A stretch of 64,000 nucleotides of DNA, from contig JAAKBF010000343.1 of the NCBI GenBank assembly GCA_012656075.1, positions 310,001-374,000 on the forward strand, given 5' to 3'. The stretch's first letter is position 1, and each line of letters begins with the position of its first letter. Below are positions 56,330 through 64,000 of this stretch, in pieces. Origin of the DNA: Phytophthora hibernalis. Taxonomy: Eukaryota; Oomycota; Peronosporomycetes; Peronosporales; Peronosporaceae. A program made the translations under genes and the position numbers. The notes below the pieces were generated by a model. That model did no database searches. It saw only the letters and a list, made by a program, of their open reading frames with translations, and was not told the DNA's origin.

Positions 56330-58140
56330 GTGAATATGATTGCAGTCCAATCTTCTTCACGTCGCTTGGTGCACTCCATCTCGCTGAGAAATGGTCTTCG
56401 TAGTTTTCAACGAGGCTCTTCAAGACTTTACCAGCGCTATCAATCACTTCAAGTCAGCTATCGAGGAAGCAAATACTCTGTTGAACGAATGCTCGCTCTG
56501 GATGATTATATACGTAGTACGTCTTTCTTACGCGTGGCGGGTGTAGTATCTGGAACGTTTGTGCCTATGGTTTTATTGGTAGTCTCTCAGGAATCACTAC
56601 CTCTTAGTGATCCAAGAGACGGCTGGCGTGTGAATTATGGGTTTTGGATGCGTGTTGGGATACTGGCCGGAGTTGTGAGCTCTACAGTGGCTATCCAGGC
56701 GAAACACATTGTTCACGGAGCTACATTTACAAATCGCCAACTGGTACAACTGTTTTTGGGCCAGTCACTCAGCTACCCGATTGTATGCATGGGCATTGCA
56801 GCGCTGGTTGGATTCCCCATTCCGTTCTTCGCGCTGTCGACAATTCCGATTTTCTTTATTCTGCTCACTGCCTGGTTCACAATAATTGTAGGGAGAAACG
56901 TTGTCCTGGATATGATGAAGTGCAGAGAAGAGATACTGACATACGTCCAATATCTGTGCGCGCAAATGCTCATGCCTGTGGTGTATCCGATCTACGAGGT
57001 GATGTTTTACGCTGCATCAAATACGTACTACGAGCTCCCGTAATACTTCTGCTCCCCATTATCAAGATTGCCATGAAGTATATTGTTACCCTCGCTTTGA
57101 GTCGAAACGAGGATATGATGCCGTCAGCTGTAATTTTTACTGTCGAATTCTTTCACGCCGTCTACCTGGCGACGTGTATGCAGCGTACGCATTCAACGGT
57201 CACTGTACTGATCATTATCGCAGTCGACATCTCGCAATCGGTATCGACGTTGTATGGCCTCCACTGTCGAAGCCGCACTATGCTAGCACGACTTCACCGA
57301 GCTGCTGGAATGACGAGCAGCAACGAATCTTTGGTTAATCTTCTTCGTTTAATAAGTGAAAGACCAGAAAGGATCGGCAAGCAAAATCTTGACGGTGTCC
57401 AGGTGCATTCGTGCCTTTCTCACAAACTTTCTCGAGCAAACGAACTACTTTTGGATTGCATGAAGAAGGTCCATCCCAGAACAAGCTGTCGAAATTTTCA
57501 AAGCGGCAATGGCGCTTTACTTACCAAATCAAAACAGTCCAAGAAGCATACATGTATTTCACGACTCTGCTCGATTGCCTATCGTCGGCATTGCAGAAGC
57601 ATGATCATGCCTGTCGAACCCAGTTTCAAGGCCCCTCAAGTTCAATGTGCAGATCGAAAAATTTCCAACCACAACTCATTTGGATATCATCGCTCAAATA
57701 TTTTTCAAGAGGGGTTGGAAGCTTTGTTTACGTCGGAGTGCCTGGTTCTCGTATCGCATTTGCACACAAGTATAGCACTGTTCTATGCGAACTTCATTGT
57801 AGTTATGGTGTATCTCCCTAGCGCTCAGTACCATACTGAACTGCATGGAGTGACCCGCGAAAACGTAGCGGATACAGTCAAATCTGTATTCATTTTTGGA
57901 ACACTGCAGTTCGTATCGTTCGCACTTCTTGCGGTGATGCTGAAGCGAAAATATGGCATGGACGCCTTTTACCATCTCGCATTCGTGTTTGAAACCCAAG
58001 TGTCACTTATACAAGGCAAATTAATGATGTGGATGCTCATTATCCTGGCATTCCGAGTGGTGCATTTCGGTACGTCTTGCATCATAAATATCTACTTTCA
58101 CAACGTGTTGACGTTGTTATCTGCATTTTGTGCTTCGTAG
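56330..58140 (+). pseudogene. Polytopic membrane protein family, copy 1
   Basis: The N-terminal frame (56330-57043) begins with a Ser/Arg-rich leader and SYRGSKYSVERMLALDDYIR. Hydrophobic segments follow: FLRVAGVVSGTFVPMVLLVV, GFWMRVGILAGVVSSTVAIQ, and a long one at 56750-56890 containing IPFFALSTIPIFFILLTAWF. A G deletion near 57040 ends this frame (YYELP stop). The next frame continues with VILLLPIIKIAMKYIV, AVIFTVEFFHAVYLATCMQ and TVTVLIIIAVDISQSVSTLYG. After two more frame changes the C-terminal part (57715-58080) has IALFYANFIVVMVYLPSAQ, FIFGTLQFVSFALLAVML and GKLMMWMLIILAFRVVHFG. About nine to ten membrane segments. It belongs to a large oomycete family of unknown function. Confidence 0.75.
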
Positions 58141-58529
58141 GTGTTGATTTCACTCTGCAGTTCGCTTGGATCAGAAGATCGAACACGTGAGAACGGTCGA
58201 ACAACACGAAAACTAACTGGATCGATGAATTGATGCTCGCCGCGGATTTTGACAATATTACAAGTGTTGCGAACATGTAGACCTTTTGTCACAGGTTGAA
58301 ACAAAGCTAGGAATAGTTAGCTGTTGGCTACACTCACAATATTTCTGTTTAGTTACAACAACATCATTCGCTGCTTTTCGTGCAGCCACCAGCCCATGCT
58401 CCACCAGGTCTAGAACGCAAGCACCACAGTGGTGACGTACTCGTCACTAACTTGTCTCGCAATCGACTTTGCGTTGTAGTATCACAGTTATCACACCTCT
58501 GGCCTTCAGTGCAAGACAGCTACTACGGA

Positions 58530-61125
58530 TAGTGTTGCTTTTGTCCACTGCGAAACGAGATTTATTTACCAGATCAATCAGATTCATTCGGTTTAATCCG
58601 CTGCAAAAGCCAGTGATCGACACCAGCATGTTAAGCACGTCTAGCGTGTTCAAAGGTTAGGAACTCGAGGTGTTGCATTAAATTAGAAAGCAAAATTGGT
58701 GTCTGTAGATGGAAAGCATGCTGTCAGCTTCACTCCTGGGAGCCATCATACTCCAAGCTGTGGTCCACCGCGTAAGAAGCAGAACTGGCTTCGCAATCAT
58801 CACAAGTGCTGCTGTCGATATCATTCGTTGAGCTCTCTGCATTGCGATCCTCGAACGCATCGCTGTCGTAGTCGCTGTCTTTATCGCTCCAATTTTCTAA
58901 CGGCGCTTGGACGCTCTCGATGTTGAGAGATTCATTGCCTTCCGCGTGGTTTGAGTAGATGAAAACCAGCTTGCATACCGCCTCCGACAACAGTCGATTT
59001 CTCAGTTTGCTGTGGATGAATGTGTGTATACTCGAGCTTCTTTCAGCAGCCGCAGAAGATGTTGGCGTCGTGAAGACTCTACGTGCGAGATCAAACAGCG
59101 ACGGATACTTCAGTCGATTCTTCCCCACCACTGTAAGGGGGACGTGCGGCCCTCAGCTCGCCGCTGTTCAGGTGTCCAATCCCACTTGATGTTCAAAAGG
59201 TGGGCGCCTCCCGATAAGCCGCTTCCTGCTGTTGCTTGCTGAATCCGAGACGGCCTGCAACCTCGCGGATATGCTCCAAGGCCTTGTCGCAATCGTCATC
59301 GATAAAGTCACTTGGATGCTTCGTCGGGTCGAGGAGTAACGCAATTCCCATTGCGTCTGTGTGAAGAACCTTCCAGCGTTCTTCAATGCACGTCGTGATA
59401 GTGCTTGTGGTGTCGCCCAAACCGCGAGGCTCAGAGTATACCGGGTGATTCAGGAGGTCAAGAAAGCTCGAGTAAATCAAGCCAACAGAGCTGTTGTCCG
59501 TCTCCAGAAGGCCATTTTTTCAATAATCGGAGCCAGCAGCTTCATGACTTGCTTTCCAAGCAACCATAGCGAAGTGTCTTCTACGATTCTGCTCACAACT
59601 TGAAATTCGTTGTCTAGCCTGGACCTAGCACTGCGTTTTCGCTTTCCAGTTGATGGGTTCGTCTTTCGCTTTGACTTGTGCTTGTACTGCTCCATGAATT
59701 CGCTGTCGTCGAACACACCGACGATTGCCTCTCTGTTCTTGACCACGCTGACAAGACCATGCTGACAAGACAGTTGTACGCCGAGTACCATCGGGTAGCA
59801 ACTGGCAGCGTAAGGGTCCGGTTGAATACCTTGTTTTTCCGTCGATGAACAACAGCTTTGCGTTCTTGCTCGAACCTCGCGTACAAGCGACCCCGCTGCA
59901 AAAAGTATGTTGCAACTTGTGTTACTTTATCCATCGTCTCTTTCACCATGTCGAGTTTGCCAATATCTTGGAGTAAGAGGTTCAGTGTATGCGCTCCACA
60001 TCCAGCGCAAATCAAGCCTCTCTTCTTCCCCAGAATTTGCCAAGAAGCTTGCATTGTTTTAGCGTTGTCGGTGACGACGCCGGAGACGAAACCTTTCCGG
60101 CCGACTGCAGCGTCCACTTCGTCTACTACTGTGAGAATTAGCTCCGCGATATATTCAGCGGTTTGCGAATCTCCTCCAGTCACAACTGTCGTCCAGTGCT
60201 TCGGCTTCATGTTCGGGGCGACGAACACGAAATTTATTTTTTCTGGTGGTCAACGGCCTTACACCCATCAACTGCGGCCGCAACGTACGGCATATCACCG
60301 AGCAGCTCCACCAAATTCTTCATCTCAAGCCCAAAAGCATCGTCTAAAAGACGGCCAGACACAACGGGGCGGGACGGGACCGTGAGTCCAGGTTGTGCTT
60401 TCAACGCAAACTCAATGAAGCTGGGGCGCTCGACCATGCGAAATGACGAGCCAGAGCGAAAATGTAGTTCCCTACGCTCACGTTAAACTCTTCCTGAGTC
60501 ATCCCGCCCAAACTGCTGCTGCTTGCTTCGGATTCTGCTTCTCAGGAGGGGATCGAGTCGACGCTTACTCGAGCTTTTGTTTGTCGCTGTCCAGTTCTCT
60601 CGAGGTCCTCGTTCCGTTCACACACCGACCAGCCTGGGCAGTTCTTCAGCACATGCCGTTCCAGCTTTTCCACTTTGGCGTTCGCAATGACACGATTGCA
60701 TCTTGGGCACTCTGCAGTCTTCTTGTTTGTCTCTGGGTCCTTCTCCACGACGAAAGAATCCCATATAGCGAGACTTGGTCGTCCTATCACCATTGCAGCT
60801 GCGCTAATAGCTGGATATTAGCCTCGACCACCCTTGCACAGCAACACGCATACCTCTCGGTGTAGAACAAGAAGTTTTCAGCAAGAAAAGTGTGGGGCGC
60901 GAATGCGTGCGGAATGCAGGAGTGAATGTTGAAGGCACCAATGCGGGGATGACATACTATTTACGATTTTGGACGCAACCATGCCGAATAACTACAAATA
61001 GAACCGCTCAACTATTGATTATTACGATTACCCGAGTTTTGTCTGATTGATCGGGTGCTTTGACCTGCAAAACGCAAATTTATCTGATTTGGCAGCATCA
61101 ACGTTTTGCAGGTAGAACAACACTA
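58530..61125 (-). mobile_element. hAT element, 2.6 kb, with 8 bp target duplication
   Basis: Terminal inverted repeat TAGTGTTG(C/T)T at both ends. Perfect 8 bp duplication ACTACGGA at 58522-58529 and 61126-61133. Contains a transposase gene on the minus strand and is inserted inside the second membrane-protein gene. The 895 bp element at 46039 is a deletion derivative. Confidence 0.96.
58730..60793 (-). pseudogene. hAT transposase, frameshifted
   Basis: Right to left: a BED zinc finger at 60542-60793 (WDSFVVEKDPETNKKTAECP, C-x2-C and H-x4-C). Then a helical region (60234-60437, NLVELLGDMPYVAAAVDGCK) and a DUF659/RNase H-like catalytic part at 59614-60228 (DEVDAAVGRKGFVSGVVTDN, LICAGCGAHTLNLLLQDIGK, RWYSAYNCLVSM). 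Next comes DSEFMEQYKHKSKRK then LLGKQVMKLLAPIIEKMAFW (59477-59791), then LLLDPTKHPSDFIDDDCDK (59193-59480). The C-terminal dimerisation domain hATC is at 58730-59131 (YPSLFDLARRVFTTPTSSAA, AERSSSIHTFIHSKLRNRL). Four or five frame changes, including a small local duplication near 59740-59770. It could not make an active protein as it stands. Confidence 0.88.
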
Positions 61126-62342
61126 ACTACGGAGGAAAATACTCAATTGAACGAGCATTGGCATGAATATACTCGGACGACATCACTAATCCGCGTGATC
61201 GCAGTATGCATCGGGACGTTGCCAATGCCCACACTCGTGTTTTTGCAAGAAGTATTACCACTGCTGGATCCTGCTGATGGATGGAGCGCAAACCATGATT
61301 TCTGGGTTCGACTTATCATGCTATCAGCAGTCACTGCAAACACATTTCTCCTGCAATTTCTCGTGCAAGGAACGTTTATGGTTGACTACTTCACACTGTC
61401 GCGGCGTCAACTTGCTGTATTCACCGCCGGGCTCTCGTTGATTCACACTGCTGCAAGTATGACGGTCTCTGCGACTTTATTCGTTCCTATCCCCTTTTTC
61501 TACATTTCGATGACTCCGTCATTCTACATTCCACTATTCACGCTTTTGTAGGTCATGTTGGGAAATAACTGCGTGAACTGCATTTGTTTCATTGCTACAC
61601 AAAAGATGATGGGCATGGTGTATCCTGCCTATCAATTACTCTTCCATAAAGCGGTAGCAACGCCATATATTCTACCGGAAGTTCTATTACAACCTGTTAT
61701 CAAGATTGCAGCCAAGAACGTCGTCCTTCACTTTACCAAACATTTGGAGGATTTAACCCCGAAGCAGTAATTTTTACGGTTGATTTCTACAATTCGTTGT
61801 ACTTGTCGACATTCATGGAAAGCGCGTCAAGCCTCGGGGCCATGCTCATTCTCATCGATATCAAACTATGATGGAACTGTTAAAGATGCGTCGGCGCACA
61901 GGTACAATTTTGCATAGGGTACACCAAGCCGCGAGCGCCTTTACAGACGACAATCTCCTATCTACATTATGTTTGCTTTGTCGGAATCAAGATAAATTGT
62001 CAGTTCAAGCACATGAAAGTATCCGGAGAGCGATCGTCGTTGTCGTCGTGTTAGGGTTTAGATAGCACCAGACAGCATCAGCGAGTTGTATCTCAAATGT
62101 CCATGACACACTGTTCAGAGCTGTCACGACAAGGTACTTCCATACAGCACTTCGGCCGTATACAATGTCGTGTGAATTTTGCCAACATCCGAGTTTCTTA
62201 GGCGGTTTTTAGACGAGAAAACACTGACCGAGGTCCGTTTTGTTGAGCGCGACGAATAAAGCAATCGATCAAGTGATTAACAAATTGGACCTTTCGAGCG
62301 ATTGTATGACGTTTAGTTGACGTTCTGCCGAGTAACATTTTT

Positions 62343-62806
62343 CTATTCTGTATGATACTTTGCGTTGGGAAAATGCACCATGATCATCATGTAGTATCCA
62401 TACAAGAGGGGAATGAGTGCCTCCAGATACGCTGTGAGTTCCAGACACTCCAAAGTATATAGGATCGTAAACGTTTCGCGAAGAATATTGGTGTGTTTCG
62501 TTCTGGTAGCCAAAAGTACTCCAGACACTTCTCGAGATGTGCTCACTTCGCGCCTGCTAGTCGCTGTAGGATACACTACGCTAGAGGAACTCCGGAGAAA
62601 TTGCTGAACCCTTTAGCAGGAGAAATAGACCTCAGTGATACTTTTGCAGTACTTGACCAGCGATGCATTGGGTGAGATGTATCTGCGGTGAATTTCTCCA
62701 GCATATAGAGAAGATTTTTATCGGCAGGAGAAAGACGATGCGTCAGGCAAGAGCGTACAAATGAACTTGACACCGTTGTCAATGGCAACATGTCAAGCAT
62801 AACCAA
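62343..62806 (-). pseudogene. Polytopic membrane protein family, copy 3, inverted fragment
   Basis: Minus-strand frames match the 3' half of copies 1 and 2. 62576-62806 has LSPADKNLLYMLEKFTADTS in the position of LVNLLRLISERPERIG of copy 1. 62343-62576 has TILYTLECLELTAYLEALIP and YYMMIMVHFPNAKYHTE, the counterpart of NFIVVMVYLPSAQYHTE. The gene ends abruptly on both sides. Its inverted position next to copy 2 gives a small convergent array. Confidence 0.7.
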
Positions 62807-62809
62807 AAG

Positions 62810-64000
62810 TAATGCATGTAATGCATGCCATACATGTACAGTTGTTCAATAATTGTATCAAGCGAACCGCGAACCATTTGAAACTTTTGAGAGAATCGCC
62901 CAGTTTTCGTATCAGAACATATTAAAGAAGCTGAATAATACGCTAATTAGAAAGTTTTGACTTGAAATCTCAGATAATATACTACCGGTTCATGTAATTG
63001 AAAAAATGGATAATATTGCTACCACGATTTTGAAAATGGAGATATTTAAAACACAACAAAGGCTCAAAAGATGAACGTCGCTCCAATGGTGTGCTTAAAT
63101 CGCGATTCGTACATGCGCACTGTACTGGTTCGTAAGCATCTTTTCGTTTGACAAAATTTCAATTTTTAGGTTATTTACAGCCACCCCAGGTTCATGCTTT
63201 CCGCAAGATTTGCAGGTGACTCACCGTACGTCTCGTCACGAGAGAGCTTCTTCGACAGTGGGTGCTTTGGATGCAATGAGTAATACATGTAAGTGGGCTT
63301 CGACCGCATTCGCCAATATTCAACTTTCACTGCAAAATTCAATGCGATAAGGTTTTAACTCCAGTCGAGTTGACCTTACGTCCACGACACCACAGTGACG
63401 CACCAGATACAACCAATCAAGTGAAGGTCAAGGGCGGAAAACATCCGGCTAAAGGTGATGAGCTCGGACAGGTTTTTCGAGCATAAAACAATTCACTACA
63501 TGTATTAATACATGTATATATTACCGTTTTACGTAAAATAGCCGCCTTGCTACACGCAAATACAGAGCCAATCGTCTTCTTTGAGAAGGCAACATCGCGG
63601 CAGCGTCGCTTGAATTTGATTTCGAAGTTTGGTCAAGGGGAGCGTAATTAATGGTTACAGTTTGATTCGCGTTTCATGATAAAAACGGATTATTAATAAT
63701 GGTTTTTTGTACATGTAGCTTCACCTTTCAAAAACGGATAAAAGAGTTGTATTTAGTTTAATTAAACTGCACAAACTTTCCAACGAATGCGGCGAAACGA
63801 ATGGATCAAGATTGGTTGCGATCCCAGTTTGTATTCACACGTCAAAACAGCACATTTGCATCAGTTTGAAACGCAAAAACGGAAAGCCTTTCCTTCTCAC
63901 CGTGACAAGAAGCGTGCATCGAAAGTTTTCTGCTCTCTTCAATTCCCACAACGCTGCGAAAAGTGTCCGAAGTTTTTTAGTCAGCTGAACAAACACCCCA
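62810..64000. other. No gene assigned; several TACATGTA palindromes
   Basis: AT-rich intergenic sequence with at least five TACATGTA sites (for example 62832, 63287, 63501, 63512, 63711). On the minus strand, 63185-63330 encodes an exon-like peptide (KVEYWRMRSKPTYMYYSLHP and onward). It is preceded by a plausible 50 bp GT-AG intron (about 63333-63382). I could not identify it. Confidence 0.35.

Larger units (their letters stand above)
58465..62065 (+). pseudogene. Polytopic membrane protein family, copy 2, split by hAT
   Basis: A paralogue of the preceding gene. The SYRGSKYSVERMLA block is cut at Y-G: the part just before the hAT element (58500-58529) and the part after it (from 61134, GGKYSIERALA in one frame) match it on either side of the 8 bp duplication. 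Downstream are TLPMPTLVFLQEVLPLLDPA, FWVRLIMLSAVTANTFLLQF, TAGLSLIHTAASMTVSATLF and IPFFYISMTPSFYIPLFTLL. After frame changes at about 61550 and 61770 come PYILPEVLLQPVIKIAAKNV and MELLKMRRRTGTILHRVHQA. It has no C-terminal part beyond 62065. Confidence 0.78.

Noticed and set aside
56644..57020. First part of the 498-residue ORF starting at 56644
   Set aside because: The real membrane-protein frame here is 56330-57043; the overlapping frame becomes the real one only after the frameshift near 57040.
1..64000. CRISPR arrays, phage or bacterial operons
   Set aside because: No regularly spaced repeats with unique spacers, no clusters of co-oriented intact ORFs, and introns plus eukaryotic transposons argue for a nuclear eukaryotic sequence.

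Overview
The window looks like repeat-rich, gene-sparse sequence from a plant-pathogenic oomycete, Phytophthora or a close relative. Four things point there: two RXLR-dEER effector genes, a Crinkler-like gene, oomycete-restricted families (M96 mating-specific protein, helicase-associated-domain protein, a SET-domain family, a large multi-membrane-segment family), and short GT-AG introns of 50-80 bp with oomycete-type initiator plus flanking promoter elements. I saw no CRISPR array, rRNA gene or prokaryotic operon. Nearly every coding region is broken by frameshifts, nonsense codons or insertions. The only cleanly open gene is a small YciI-like protein at about 51.8-52.1 kb. A LARP1-like gene at 30.9-31.7 kb is close to intact.

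Layout. 0.2-11.2 kb is a large inverted duplication: two roughly 2.1 kb arms, each with a broken bZIP-like gene, around a 6.7 kb spacer that holds a mariner-type MITE, a Crypton, a tRNA-like sequence, a minisatellite, a hAT remnant and another MITE. 11.8-16.5 kb holds a helicase-associated-domain pseudogene, a second Crypton and a SET-domain pseudogene. 17.4-18.3 kb is a Mutator-like transposase relic. 19.6-23.3 kb holds two ankyrin-like fragments, a small secreted-protein ORF and a LINE-like RT/RNase H relic. 23.9-25.4 kb is a complete Tc1/mariner element with 55 bp inverted repeats. 25.5-26.6 kb is an acidic ORF remnant followed by a minisatellite. 27.7-33.8 kb holds an RXLR effector with its core promoter still visible, an ankyrin-like pseudogene, the LARP1-like gene and another ankyrin-like pseudogene. 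33.8-40.1 kb is a Crinkler-like gene cut in two by a 3.5 kb piggyBac element. 40.5-41.1 kb is a second RXLR gene.

43.0-49.6 kb is mostly mobile DNA: a MITE, a PIF/Harbinger element, a deleted hAT element, a Ty3/gypsy gag-protease relic and a MITE. 49.9-54.5 kb has two long ankyrin-like genes flanking the YciI gene. 55.0-62.8 kb has an M96-family pseudogene and three copies of a polytopic membrane-protein gene, the second interrupted by a full-length hAT element with a perfect 8 bp target duplication.

The most distinctive content is a dispersed cluster of six members of one ankyrin-like family that share an N-terminal ALPHV signature and a C-terminal W-x-x-(D/K)-(I/V)-L signature. Also notable are nested insertions with exact target-site duplications, and frameshifts that fall on short C runs in several unrelated genes. 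The latter could mean slippage or a sequencing artefact, so pseudogene calls here should be treated with care.
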